A stretch of DNA of 64,000 nucleotides from Litorilinea aerophila (lineage in GTDB: Bacteria > Chloroflexota > Anaerolineae > Caldilineales > Caldilineaceae), in assembly GCF_006569185.2 (NCBI RefSeq), contig NZ_VIGC02000030.1, positions 1 to 64,000 of the forward strand, in the 5' to 3' direction. A program made the translations under genes and the position numbers. This document shows, piece by piece, positions 51,224-59,913 of this stretch. Position 1 is the first letter of the stretch; the number at the start of each line of letters is the position of its first letter. A model generated the notes under the pieces. The model did no database searches, was not told where the DNA came from, and worked only from the letters and a program-made list of their open reading frames with translations.

Positions 51224-52807
51224 ATGAGTGGAATTATTTTGCCAGGCCAGGACAAAGAGCCGAAGCCCCAGGGCGGCATCGAATTACCCCGGGGATATGG
51301 CCGGCGGACCCAGGAAAAGCCCGCGGAGGCACCGGCCCCAGACACACAGCCCGCCGAGGCAGGGACCCAGGGGTCCACGGCCCCAGGTGCCTCGCCTGGT
51401 AGCCAGCCCGGCCGGCAACCCTCCGGCCGTGGCCCCGAGCTGCTCTTTCCACCCCAGGGCGCACGGGTCCAGTGTCCCTCTTGCGGCACCCCGTACGTGG
51501 TACCCGTCTTTTCCATCATCGACCTGGGCGCCAACCCGGAGCTGAAGGCCCCCCTGTTGAGCGGCCAGATCAACGTGGCCGTCTGCCCCAACTGTGGCAC
51601 CGGCGGCGCGCTGGGGGCCCCACTGCTGGTCCACGACCCGGAACATCAGTTCCTGGGTGTCTACGCGCCGGCGGAACTCAACCAGCAGGACATGCAACTC
51701 CAGAAGGCCATCGGCGACCTCACCCAGGCGCTCATGCGCAAGCTGCCGCCGGAGGCCCGCAAGGGCTACCTCCTCCAGCCTCGCCAGTTCCTCGACTGGC
51801 AGAGCTTCGTGGAGAAGCTGTGGGAATTTGAAGGCGTCACCCCGGAGATGCTCCGCCGCCAGCGAGACCAGTCCGAACTGCTCCAGCGCCTCTCCCGCCT
51901 GGTGGACGACGATAAAGCCCTGGAAATTGCGCTGGAACGCAGCGCCCACCTGATCGACCAGGATTTCTTCTCCCTGCTGGATCAACTGACCCTGCTCATG
52001 CGCGGCCAGGGGCAGATGGATCAGGCCAATGCCCTGCTGAAGCTGCGGGAAAAACTGCTGGAGACCACCCCGGCTGGCCAGGAGGTGAAGGCCCGCCAGC
52101 AGCGGGTGCGCCAGCTCCTGGAGCGCATCCAGGGGGCGAAAAACCGGAACGAGCTGCTCTCCATTGTGCTGGAAGCGTGGCAGGAGCCCGACGGCCAGCA
52201 GATGGTGGGGAGCCTGGCCCTTGCTACCGGCGGCCAGCTCCTGGACTATCAGTTCCTCATGGCCCTCTCGGAGCGCATCGACGCCACCCAGGATCCAGAA
52301 GCCCGCAAACAGCTGGAAGAGCTGCGCCAGTTCATCCTGGAGATCCAACAGCAGATCGTCGCCCAGCAGCAGCAAAGCCAGGAATCGGCCGCCCAGCAGG
52401 CCCAGGCCTTGCTCCAGGAGGTGCTCCAGGCCCAGGATCCCCGGGCCGTCCTGCGGGAAAACGCGGAGCTGGTGGATGAGACCTTCCTGGCCCTTCTGGC
52501 CGCCAACCTGCAGGCCGCGGAGCGCAACAAGGCCACGGCCGCCGCACGCCGCCTGCGCCAGATCTACGAGCTGGCCCTGGAGATCCTCCAGGAGAACATG
52601 CCGGAGGAGCTCCAGCTCCTCAACGACCTGTTGACCGCGCCCGACGACGCCACCGTGCGCCGTCTGCTCAAGGAAAAGCGCTCCCTCCTGACCCGGGAGT
52701 TTCTGGACAGCCTGGCGCCCCTGGAAGCGGAGATGCGCCAGGAAGGTCGGGCCGACATCGCCGACCGCATCAAGTCCCTCCGGGGCCAGATCGCCCTCAT
52801 GATGTAA
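51224..52807 (+). CDS. CpXC-domain protein with long helical C-terminus
   Basis: A 527-residue protein. A Pro/Gln-rich N-terminus is followed by a CpXC zinc-binding domain with CPSCG (84-88) and CPNCG (121-125). The last ~350 residues are almost all helical and Gln/Glu/Leu-rich, with coiled-coil character (EIQQQIVAQQQQSQESAAQQAQALLQ broken into runs). No membrane span is seen. The function of CpXC proteins is unknown as far as I know. ATG 51224 follows AAGGGA. It runs with cinA and the HD gene on the same strand. Confidence 0.78.
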   Translation: MSGIILPGQDKEPKPQGGIELPRGYGRRTQEKPAEAPAPDTQPAEAGTQGSTAPGASPGSQPGRQPSGRGPELLFPPQGARVQCPSCGTPYVVPVFSIIDLGANPELKAPLLSGQINVAVCPNCGTGGALGAPLLVHDPEHQFLGVYAPAELNQQDMQLQKAIGDLTQALMRKLPPEARKGYLLQPRQFLDWQSFVEKLWEFEGVTPEMLRRQRDQSELLQRLSRLVDDDKALEIALERSAHLIDQDFFSLLDQLTLLMRGQGQMDQANALLKLREKLLETTPAGQEVKARQQRVRQLLERIQGAKNRNELLSIVLEAWQEPDGQQMVGSLALATGGQLLDYQFLMALSERIDATQDPEARKQLEELRQFILEIQQQIVAQQQQSQESAAQQAQALLQEVLQAQDPRAVLRENAELVDETFLALLAANLQAAERNKATAAARRLRQIYELALEILQENMPEELQLLNDLLTAPDDATVRRLLKEKRSLLTREFLDSLAPLEAEMRQEGRADIADRIKSLRGQIALMM

Positions 52808-52837
52808 GGCGACACGAGATAAGCGAGAAACTTGGGT

Positions 52838-54154
52838 ATGTCCACTGCCACCACGCCTGCCGACTCCCCCTCTGCCCGGTCCGGAAGTGCCGACCGCCCG
52901 GAAGGGGCTCCCCTGTCGGCTGAAATCGTCACCACCGGCACGGAGATCCTGCTGGGGGAGATCGTGGACACCAACGCCGCCTGGATCGCGCAGCAGCTGC
53001 GGGAGGCTGGCGTCAACCTCTACTACAAGACCACCGTGGGCGACAACGAACCTCGCCTGCGGGGGGTGATTGAGCTGGGCCTCAGCCGCAGCGATGTGAT
53101 CCTGGTCACCGGCGGCCTGGGGCCCACGGCGGACGACATCACCCGCCAGGCCATCGCCAACGCCACCGGGCGCCCCCTGGTGTTGCACGAGGGGGCCCTG
53201 GCAGCCCTCCAGGAACGCTTTGCCCGTTTCGGCGTCCCCATGACCGAAAACAACCGGCAGCAGGCCCTCATCCCGGCCGGCGCCATTTTGATCGAAAACC
53301 CGGTGGGCACCGCGCCCGGCTTCATCGTGGAGACAGAGCGGGGCACCGTCATCGCCCTGCCTGGCGTCCCCCGGGAGATGAAGCACCTCATGACCGAGAC
53401 GGTCCTGCCCTACCTGCGGGCCCGCAGCGGCCACACCGGCATCATCCGGCGGCGGATCCTCCGCACGGTGGGCATTGGCGAAAGCGCCATCGACAGTCGG
53501 CTGCGGGATCTGATGGACAGCGCCAATCCCACGGTGGGCCTGGCCGCGCACATGGGGCAGGCGGACGTGCGCATCACTGCCCGGGCTGCCACGGCGGACG
53601 AGGCCGAAGCCATGCTGGACGTCCTGGAGGCCCGCATCCGGGAGCGCATCGGCGAGTTCATCTACAGCACCACGCCCGACGAACCCTTTGAGCGGGCCGT
53701 CGTCTCCCTGTTGCAGGCCGCGGGGGCCACGGTGGCGGTGCTGGAGAGTGACCCCCCTGGCATCCTGGCCCGTCGGCTCTCCACCGGGTTGGAAAGCTAC
53801 CAGCCGGTGAGCGCCGCCTGGATGGTCGGCGCCCCGGATACGCCCGAACCGGTGCAGCGCGTGCTGGCCGGGTTGCCCGCGCCCCAGGAGCTGAGCGAGA
53901 CGCAGGTCCAGTCGGTGGCCCAGGCCCTGCGCCAGGCCACGGGAACCACCTACGGGCTCCTCTGGCTGGGGACGGCGGGGGCGGATGAAGGCGTCTTCGG
54001 CCGCACGCCGGGCAAGACCTGGCTGGCCGTGGCCGGTCCCGGGGGCGTCACCACGGCCTCCGTCCCCTTCGGCGGCCAGGACGAATACACCCTGGTACGC
54101 ATCAGCAACCAGGCGTTGGGGGTGCTGTGGCAACAACTGCGGACATCATCCTGA
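52838..54154 (+). CDS. CinA-like protein with degenerate C-terminal deamidase domain
   Basis: A 438-residue protein. The N-terminal MoCF/COG1058 domain is intact (AEIVTTGTEILLGEIVDTN, VTGGLGPTADDITRQAIA, IALPGVPREMKHLM) and in CinA acts on ADP-ribose-type pyridine nucleotides. The C-terminal PncC-like part is recognisable in outline, but the usual ESCTGG reads ESDPPG and the Lys-bearing YSNEAK segment is absent. NMN deamidation is therefore doubtful. ATG 52838 is chosen over TTG 52832. It overlaps the HD gene by 28 nt. Confidence 0.85.
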   Translation: MSTATTPADSPSARSGSADRPEGAPLSAEIVTTGTEILLGEIVDTNAAWIAQQLREAGVNLYYKTTVGDNEPRLRGVIELGLSRSDVILVTGGLGPTADDITRQAIANATGRPLVLHEGALAALQERFARFGVPMTENNRQQALIPAGAILIENPVGTAPGFIVETERGTVIALPGVPREMKHLMTETVLPYLRARSGHTGIIRRRILRTVGIGESAIDSRLRDLMDSANPTVGLAAHMGQADVRITARAATADEAEAMLDVLEARIRERIGEFIYSTTPDEPFERAVVSLLQAAGATVAVLESDPPGILARRLSTGLESYQPVSAAWMVGAPDTPEPVQRVLAGLPAPQELSETQVQSVAQALRQATGTTYGLLWLGTAGADEGVFGRTPGKTWLAVAGPGGVTTASVPFGGQDEYTLVRISNQALGVLWQQLRTSS

Positions 54155-54702
54155 CCCTGCTGGACCAGGCCAATCATCTCAAACAATTGCCCCGGACTGG
54201 CTGGTTGCTGGCTGGCGTGGCTGATCCGGAGTCGGTAGCCGAGCATAGCCATGCCACCGCGCTCCTGGCCCTCTTTTTGGCCGAATCCATCAACGCGGAT
54301 TGGCGGGCCCAGGGGCTCAGCCAACCCCTGGCGGTGGACCGGGTGGTGCGCCTGGCCCTGATCCACGATCTGGCGGAGGCGGTCCTGACCGACCTGCCCC
54401 GGCGCAGCAGCCAGGTGTTGGGGGCGGCGGTCAAACAGGCGGCCGAGCGCCAGATCTTCCAGGAGCTTTTACAGGACCTGCCCAACGGCTCGGCCTATCT
54501 GCAACTCTGGGAGGAGTACGCCGCAGCCAGCACGCCGGAAGCCCGCCTGGTGCAGGATGCGGACAAGCTGGAAATGGTCCACCAGGCCCTCTGCTACCAG
54601 CGGCGGGGCCACCGGCACCTCCAGGAATTCTGGGAGGGCCATCGGTGGCACTACCCCCTGAGCCAGGCGCTCTTTGAGGCGCTGGACCGTGCCAGAGGGT
54701 GA
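54127..54702 (+). CDS. HD-domain phosphohydrolase (YfbR/HDDC2-like 5'-nucleotidase)
   Basis: A 191-residue protein with a GTG start inside the end of cinA. EHSHATALLALFL, LIHDLAEAVLTDLPRR and QDADKLEMVHQAL provide the His, His-Asp and Asp metal ligands of the HD fold, and the WLLAGVADPESVAEHSH start is typical of the HDDC2/YfbR group. It likely dephosphorylates deoxynucleoside monophosphates. The overlap with cinA suggests joint nucleotide housekeeping. Confidence 0.85.
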   Translation: MATTADIILTLLDQANHLKQLPRTGWLLAGVADPESVAEHSHATALLALFLAESINADWRAQGLSQPLAVDRVVRLALIHDLAEAVLTDLPRRSSQVLGAAVKQAAERQIFQELLQDLPNGSAYLQLWEEYAAASTPEARLVQDADKLEMVHQALCYQRRGHRHLQEFWEGHRWHYPLSQALFEALDRARG

Positions 54703-54746
54703 GGGGGGTGATCCACACTCCGCACAGAGGCAACCATGGTGACGGG

Positions 54747-54772
54747 GGGTCGGCATCCTCAGATGCCGACCC
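54747..54772. repeat. perfect 11-bp-stem hairpin (GGCATCCTCAGATGCC core)
   Basis: GGGTCGGCATC-CTCA-GATGCCGACCC between the HD gene and the LCP gene. No T-run follows on either strand. The CATCCTCAGATG core is shared with 27754-27762. Confidence 0.7.
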
Positions 54773-54831
54773 AGAATAGCATCGATTATTTGTGGTTATT
54801 TTATTTGTGGACTATTCGTGGAGGCACTTGT

Positions 54832-56097
54832 GTGAACAGGCCGTCATGGTTGTTGGGGTCACTGCTATTTTGCGTCCTTTTTTTGCTCAGTGGCTGCCAG
54901 CAGAAGGTCTTTGTCGGTTTTCCCACGCCCACACCCACCAGCGCCCTGGCCGCGTCCATCACCGTGGTGAACGCCGAAGATGCCCCCATGCCGCCGGTGG
55001 GCCCTCGCACGGTGAACCCCTTCCTGGCCTTGCGCCGGTCCGGCGTGGGCCGCTCTTCAGCGCCCCTGGAGACCGGTGGCGGCCCGCCCTTCGACTGGCG
55101 CGAGACGGACAATTACCTGATCCTGGGCACCGACCGGCGGGATGGGTGGACCAACTGGCGCACCGATACCATCATGGTGGTGGGCCTGGATCGACGCCTG
55201 CAGCGGGCTGCCGTCCTGAGCATCCCCCGGGATCTCTACATCGAGATCCCCGGCTACGGCTGGGGACGCATCAACCAGGTGGACTACATCGGCGAGAAGG
55301 TGCTGAAGGTGGACGGCGGCGGCCCGGCCCTGGTCTCCACCGTGTTGAGCAACACCCTGGGTATCCAGACCGGGCACTGGATCCGCTTTGAGATGAATGG
55401 CTTCGTCTCTGTGGTGGATGCTGTAGGTGGGGTGACCATCCACCTGGATTGCCCCTTCTACGAGCCTATCTTCAACCTCACCACCAACTCGTGGGACTAC
55501 TTCACCCTGCCCGCGGGTGAGGTGCACATGGACGGCGACACAGCCTACTGGTTCGTCCGCCTGCGCCTGCGGGAGAGCGACATCGGCCGGGCCCGGCGTC
55601 AGCGTCAGTTCCTCTGGGCCTTGCGGGACCAGGTGCTGCAGACCAACCTCCTGCCCCGGGTGCCGGAGCTCTGGCTAGCCTTCCGGGATTCCTTCACCAC
55701 CGACCTCACCTTGCTGGAAGTTCTAGACCTGCTTCGCTTCGGTATCAGCCTGGATCCCGCCAACGTCCGCGCCGCGGGTATCACCCTCAAGGAGCTGCAG
55801 AGCTACACCACCGAGAATGGCGCCTCTGTGCTCATCATCGCTGACCCGGAAAAGGTCCGGGCTGTGGTGGAGAACATCTGGGATGCGCCGGCCATGGTGG
55901 ACAGCAACCGGCAGGACAGCGAGCGCTGCGAGCCCATCCCCACCGGGCCACCCAACGTCACCGTGGAGGCGGTGCCCACGCCCGGCAGCACGCCTGTGCC
56001 GGATACAGCGCCCATCGACGTGCCGGGGGGGGAGAACGGCGAGGAGAACAACGAGACCATCGGCGCCGAGGGCCAGCTCGACACCGGCGGGGGCTGA
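54832..56097 (+). CDS. LytR-CpsA-Psr (LCP) family lipoprotein
   Basis: A 421-residue protein with a GTG start (GGAGG 7 nt upstream). The signal peptide ends FLLSGC, so it is lipid-anchored. The LCP core shows NYLILGTDRRDGWTNWRTDTIMVVGLD, AAVLSIPRDLYIEIPGYGWGRINQVDY and VRLRLRESDIGRARRQRQFLWAL. LCP enzymes attach polysaccharides to the cell wall or protein. A Pro/Thr/Glu-rich tail ends the protein. The same-window polysaccharide genes (58204-61446) may supply substrate. Confidence 0.9.
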   Translation: MNRPSWLLGSLLFCVLFLLSGCQQKVFVGFPTPTPTSALAASITVVNAEDAPMPPVGPRTVNPFLALRRSGVGRSSAPLETGGGPPFDWRETDNYLILGTDRRDGWTNWRTDTIMVVGLDRRLQRAAVLSIPRDLYIEIPGYGWGRINQVDYIGEKVLKVDGGGPALVSTVLSNTLGIQTGHWIRFEMNGFVSVVDAVGGVTIHLDCPFYEPIFNLTTNSWDYFTLPAGEVHMDGDTAYWFVRLRLRESDIGRARRQRQFLWALRDQVLQTNLLPRVPELWLAFRDSFTTDLTLLEVLDLLRFGISLDPANVRAAGITLKELQSYTTENGASVLIIADPEKVRAVVENIWDAPAMVDSNRQDSERCEPIPTGPPNVTVEAVPTPGSTPVPDTAPIDVPGGENGEENNETIGAEGQLDTGGG

Positions 56098-56107
56098 TCT
56101 CCCTCAG

Positions 56108-56220
56108 TACGTAGGTCACGCATGACTCCCCTGCAAAAAGGGCATTTTTGAACGCAAAGGCGCAAAGGTGCAAGGAACGCTCTTTTGGCACCCATGTCCG
56201 GCCGGGAGGCCGGACCTACG
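56108..56220. repeat. dispersed palindromic element with an insert
   Basis: It begins TACGTAGGTCACGCATGAC and ends GTCCGGCCGGGAGGCCGGAC plus CTACG, the flanks of the 48221-type unit. The middle is enlarged by an A-rich stretch (CTGCAAAAAGGGCATTTTTG). It lies between the convergent LCP and isomerase genes. Confidence 0.7.
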
Positions 56221-56246
56221 ACCGGGTGCATTGGCGCTATACTGTA

Positions 56247-57029
56247 CTACTCTGCCGCTGCCCAGGCCTCCCGCACCTGGGCCACGCTGGCCAGCAGCCA
56301 GCGGCGGTCACCGAAGATCTGGAGGGTGATGGTGCCGTCGTAGCGGAAGCTGCGCAGGTGTTGCAGTTCTCGCTCCAGGTGGATGCCGCCGGCCCGGGGC
56401 GCGCCCACGGGCAGGTGGTCGTCGGCGCTGCCGTCGTTGTCGCTCAGGTGGACGTGTCGGAGCCGGTCTGCCAGGGCGAAGAGGTAGTCCCGGGTCATAC
56501 TGCGGGCCGTCTCCACATTGCCATGGCCGATGTCGTAGGTCAGGCCCAGGTCCGGCACCCGGCTGAAGATCTCCCGGAAATATTTGAGCTGATGGCGGTT
56601 CTGGGGGCTGTTCTCCAGGGCCACCTGAACCCCCTGCTCGGCGCCGTGCCGCACCAGGATGCTGAAGAGCTGCCGGCAGTACTCGTAGCCGGTGGCCTCG
56701 GACATGTAGGCCGGCCAACCCCGGAAGCCGACGGTGCAGAGCCGGGCGCCCACCCGTTGGGCCGCGTCGATGGTCCGTCGCAGCTCGTCCAGCGCGGCCT
56801 GGCGTACCAGGGGCGAAGGGTTTTCCACGGGCAGGTACGGGGCGGCATGGGCCAGTACCTGCAGGCCGGCGTCGGCGATGGCCCGCCCCACCGTAGACCA
56901 ATCCTGGCTCTCCACCGCGGCGGTCGGCGCCTGGAAGGTCAGTTCCACGAAGTCGAAGCCCTGTTCACCAATCCACCGGATCTCCTCCAGCAGGTTGCGG
57001 CGAGGGTCATTCATTGCGCCCAGTTGCAT
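56247..57029 (-). CDS. sugar phosphate isomerase/epimerase (AP-endonuclease-like TIM barrel)
   Basis: A 260-residue protein starting MQLGAMNDPRRNLLEEIRWIGEQGFDFVELTFQ. VALENSPQNRHQLKYF, LGLTYDIGHGNVE and RLRHVHLSDNDGSADDHLPVGAPRAG carry the metal-binding Glu, Asp-His and His-Asp residues of the AP_endonuc_2 fold. The substrate is unknown. The start overlaps the end of the upstream membrane-protein gene by 23 nt, so the two are coupled. Confidence 0.83.
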   Translation of the reverse strand: MQLGAMNDPRRNLLEEIRWIGEQGFDFVELTFQAPTAAVESQDWSTVGRAIADAGLQVLAHAAPYLPVENPSPLVRQAALDELRRTIDAAQRVGARLCTVGFRGWPAYMSEATGYEYCRQLFSILVRHGAEQGVQVALENSPQNRHQLKYFREIFSRVPDLGLTYDIGHGNVETARSMTRDYLFALADRLRHVHLSDNDGSADDHLPVGAPRAGGIHLERELQHLRSFRYDGTITLQIFGDRRWLLASVAQVREAWAAAE

Positions 57030-57708
57030 CCATCTCTCCTTCCCTTGCATCCATCTGATGAGGCCGGGCGAACCGGCGCGCCAGCGGTGGGACAACTGTC
57101 AGCACCAGCGTGCCTAGCAGACCCGCCACCATGGCCCCCATGCCCCAACCCGGCGTTTGGGGATGGTTGTACAGCAGGCTGAACTGGGGCAGGAGTCGCA
57201 GGAAGCCGGCCACCGGCCAGACCACCGCCGCGAGCTGGAGGATGGCCACCAGGCTTCCGGTCACCCCCTGGGGGAGGAGGGCCCAGAAGGGGCTGAAGAG
57301 CAGCGCCGCGAAGCACAGCGCCATGGCCGCGGTCTGGGTGCGAAACTCGGGCGTGAGGAGCAGGCCGGGGCTCCAGGCCGGGGGCAGCATGTTGAGGGCC
57401 GCCACCCCGGCCACCAGCAGCAGGAACCCCCGGAGGGGCCAGCCGTAGCCCAGCTCCCGGCGAAAGGCCAGCAGGCTGCTGGTCAGGCTGACGGCCAGCA
57501 GGGGCAGGTAGAAACCCTCCCGCCAGAGGGTGAGGGCACCGCTGCGCACCGCGGGCAGAAACTTGACCACCTCGGCCAGGTCCAGACCGGTGATGACCAG
57601 CCCGGCCACCGGGTGGTCGATCCAGGGGCCGAAGTAGCCGGCCAGGCTCAGCAACAGGCTGAAGAGCAGCAGCCAGCGCCGGTGGCGGTTCAGGCGATCC
57701 ACGGTCAT
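57007..57708 (-). CDS. hypothetical membrane protein, 233 residues
   Basis: About six hydrophobic spans (for example WLLLFSLLLSLAGYFGPWIDH, LPLLAVSLTSSLLAF, FLLLVAGVAALNMLP) and a charged C-terminus. I do not recognise a family. It overlaps the thioesterase stop by ATGA and the isomerase start by 23 nt, and so is embedded in the minus-strand operon. It may assist the envelope or lipid functions encoded upstream, but this is only context. Confidence 0.7.
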   Translation of the reverse strand: MTVDRLNRHRRWLLLFSLLLSLAGYFGPWIDHPVAGLVITGLDLAEVVKFLPAVRSGALTLWREGFYLPLLAVSLTSSLLAFRRELGYGWPLRGFLLLVAGVAALNMLPPAWSPGLLLTPEFRTQTAAMALCFAALLFSPFWALLPQGVTGSLVAILQLAAVVWPVAGFLRLLPQFSLLYNHPQTPGWGMGAMVAGLLGTLVLTVVPPLARRFARPHQMDAREGEMDATGRNE

Positions 57709-58190
57709 GGGGTGTGGCGGCGGCTCAGGCGGATCTCCTGGCGACGGCGTCCCTCCTCGAAGCGGCGCCGCTCCTCGTCATTCTGCAGGTCCAGCGGCGG
57801 CACGGCTGTGGGGCGTAGCTGGTCGTCCAGGGCCACGTAGACAAAGTAGGCGCTGTTGGTGTGGGTGATTTCCCCCGTCAGCAGGTTTTCGGCCTCCACC
57901 CGCAGCTCCACCTCCATGCTGGTCCGGCCCACGTAGGTGATGCGCCCGTGGACCAGGAGCAATTGGCCCACGTAGACCGGCTGGTGGAAGGTGACGCTGT
58001 CCACGGTGACGGTTACCGCGGGGCGGCGGGCGTGGCGGCTGGCCACAATGCCGCCGCATTCATCACACAGCTTGAGGAGCACACCGCCGTGGACCGTGCC
58101 CAGGCTGTTGGAGTGTTCGGGCTGCATGAACTGGGTGAGGGTGAGGGCGCTGTCGGCTACGGTGCGGGGCCGCAGGTCGGTGGGTGTCAT
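57705..58190 (-). CDS. acyl-CoA thioesterase (hotdog fold)
   Basis: A 161-residue single hotdog domain. QFMQPEHSNSLGTVHGGVLLKLCDECGGIVASRHA holds the catalytic region (Asn and Asp of the YciA/BACH type), and YVGRTSMEVELRVEAENLLTGE follows. It hydrolyses acyl-CoA; chain-length preference is unreadable. ATG 58190 lies 14 nt after the GT4 gene. The C-terminus is Arg/Glu-rich. Confidence 0.85.
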   Translation of the reverse strand: MTPTDLRPRTVADSALTLTQFMQPEHSNSLGTVHGGVLLKLCDECGGIVASRHARRPAVTVTVDSVTFHQPVYVGQLLLVHGRITYVGRTSMEVELRVEAENLLTGEITHTNSAYFVYVALDDQLRPTAVPPLDLQNDEERRRFEEGRRRQEIRLSRRHTP

Positions 58191-58203
58191 GACCACAATC
58201 CTT

Positions 58204-59346
58204 TCATGGCAGGACTTTCGTGTAGGCAGCGACGAGCTGTTGGGCGCTGCGTTCCCAGGTGAATTGGGCGGCGTGGGCCAGCCCGGCTTCCCGCAGGCGG
58301 ATCCGTAGCTGTTCGTCCTGGGCCAGCTGCAGGATACCCTGGGCGATGCTCTCCACCTCTTCGGCGCGGACGTAGAGGGCGCCGGGGCCGCCGGCTTCGG
58401 GCAGGCAGGAGTTGTCGCCGGTGAGCACGGGGGTGCCGCAGGCCAGGGCCTCCACGATGGGGAGCCCAAACCCTTCGTATAGCGATGGGTAGGCGAAGAA
58501 TTCGGCGGCGGCGTAGAGCGCGGGCAGGTCTTCGTCGGCCACGAAGCCGGGAAAGTGGACATGCTCCTCCAGGCCCAGCTCCTGCACCCGGGCGAAGATG
58601 GCGTCGTAGAGCCAGCCCTTGCTGCCGCCGATGACCAGCCGGTGGGGCAGCCGGGCCTCCTGGCGGGCCTGGTGGAAGGCCTCGATCAGGCGCACGAAAT
58701 TCTTGCGGGGCTCCAGCCGGCTCAGGCCCAGGATGAAGGGGCGGTCCCCGATGCCGTAGCGCTGGCGCACGGCCGCAAGCCGGGCCGGGTCGGTGATGGG
58801 CCGGAAGCGGCTATGATCCACCGCGCCCTGGACCACGCTGATGGTCTCGGCCGGCACCTGCCACTGCCCCTGCAGGTCCCGGGCCGTGTGGTGGCTGTCG
58901 GCGATGATGTGGTCGGCCCGGCGTACGCTGCGGGGCACCACCACGTTCAGGTAGTGGTGGAGGCTGGGCAGGGCGGCATCCGGGTAGAAGAGGAAGGCCA
59001 GGTCGTGGACGGTGAGGATTTTACGGCGGGCGTTGCTGGGCGGCAGTACAAAATCGGTGGCGTGGAAAAGATCCAGCGGGCCGCCGGTGAACCAGTCCAC
59101 CCGGGGCCAGGGGCAGTCCAGCCGATGCCACAGGCGCACCATGTTCCGCTCGCTGATGGGCGTGGTGTGGAGGGGCAAGGGGGCTGCCCGGCGCTCGGCA
59201 TCCGTCACCCGGCCCACCACGAAGAGTCGCAGGTCGTACTCCTGCCCGTGGCCGGCAATCAGCGCCTGGACCTGTCCACGCACGATGCGGCCGATACCTG
59301 CCTGCTGGCGGATGGCCGGTGTGTAGTCGATGGCAATGGTGGTCAC
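58204..59346 (-). CDS. GT4-family glycosyltransferase
   Basis: A 380-residue GT-B enzyme. The N-terminal domain starts MTTIAIDYTPAIRQQAGIGRIVRG. The donor-binding half shows FILGLSRLEPRKNFVRLIEAF, HFPGFVADEDLPALYAAAEFFAYPSLYEGFGLPIVEALACGTPVL, the E-x7-E motif of GT4. The likely role is mannose- or related sugar addition in a cell-surface glycan. It adjoins GtrA and ligase-like genes on the same strand. Confidence 0.88.
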   Translation of the reverse strand: MTTIAIDYTPAIRQQAGIGRIVRGQVQALIAGHGQEYDLRLFVVGRVTDAERRAAPLPLHTTPISERNMVRLWHRLDCPWPRVDWFTGGPLDLFHATDFVLPPSNARRKILTVHDLAFLFYPDAALPSLHHYLNVVVPRSVRRADHIIADSHHTARDLQGQWQVPAETISVVQGAVDHSRFRPITDPARLAAVRQRYGIGDRPFILGLSRLEPRKNFVRLIEAFHQARQEARLPHRLVIGGSKGWLYDAIFARVQELGLEEHVHFPGFVADEDLPALYAAAEFFAYPSLYEGFGLPIVEALACGTPVLTGDNSCLPEAGGPGALYVRAEEVESIAQGILQLAQDEQLRIRLREAGLAHAAQFTWERSAQQLVAAYTKVLP

Positions 59347-59367
59347 CTGCCCTTGAGATTTCTCCCT

Positions 59368-59835
59368 TCACAGCCCCCGGTAGGTCCAGAGGCGATTGGC
59401 CGTGAAGTTCCAGAAGAGGACCACGCCGATGGCAAAGAGCTTGGCCACGTTGTAGCTCACGGTAAAGGCCACGCTCTTGTGGCCGATGAAGGACATCCAG
59501 TAGGGCTCGGTCAGGTGGTGGATGGTCAGGAAGACCATCTGGTTGATGCCCAGGCCGATGAGGCTGACCGAGGCGAACTGGGCCAGTTGTCCACCCGCCT
59601 GACGCTCCCGGCTTTCCGGGAACGTCCAGCGCCGGTTCAAGGTGAAGTTCTGCAGCACCGCCGCCGTAAAGCTACAGGCGTTGGCCACGAAGAGCGGGGC
59701 GCCGAACAGTTGAATCAACAGGTTCAGGATGGTGAAGTCGGTGACCGAGCCGGCTGCACCGACGATGGCAAATTTAACGAAGCGTTTCACTTCTCTGCGG
59801 TTGGCCCGAGCCAGATCCCGCACCTGTGTGATGGT
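59368..59835 (-). CDS. GtrA-family membrane protein
   Basis: A 155-residue protein with four membrane spans; FVKFAIVGAAGSVTDFTILNLLI is the GtrA start, FTLNRRWTFPES and NFTANRLWTYRGL are its repeated landmark motifs. GtrA proteins help flip polyprenyl-linked sugars. No ATG fits; TTG 59835 with GGAGAG 5 nt upstream is the best start. It lies between the ligase-like gene and the GT4 gene. Confidence 0.82.
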   Translation of the reverse strand, partial: TITQVRDLARANRREVKRFVKFAIVGAAGSVTDFTILNLLIQLFGAPLFVANACSFTAAVLQNFTLNRRWTFPESRERQAGGQLAQFASVSLIGLGINQMVFLTIHHLTEPYWMSFIGHKSVAFTVSYNVAKLFAIGVVLFWNFTANRLWTYRGL

Positions 59836-59913
59836 CAATCCTACTCTCCACTGGTTGCTAGTACAGCCTGGCGTAAATACCACGGCAGAAATTCCGGGTG
59901 CCCTCTGGGCGCA

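Noticed and set aside
51284-54136. 950-residue open frame on the minus strand
   Set aside because: It is antisense to the CpXC and cinA genes, both of which have clear domain motifs and ribosome sites. The long frame follows from high GC in third positions.
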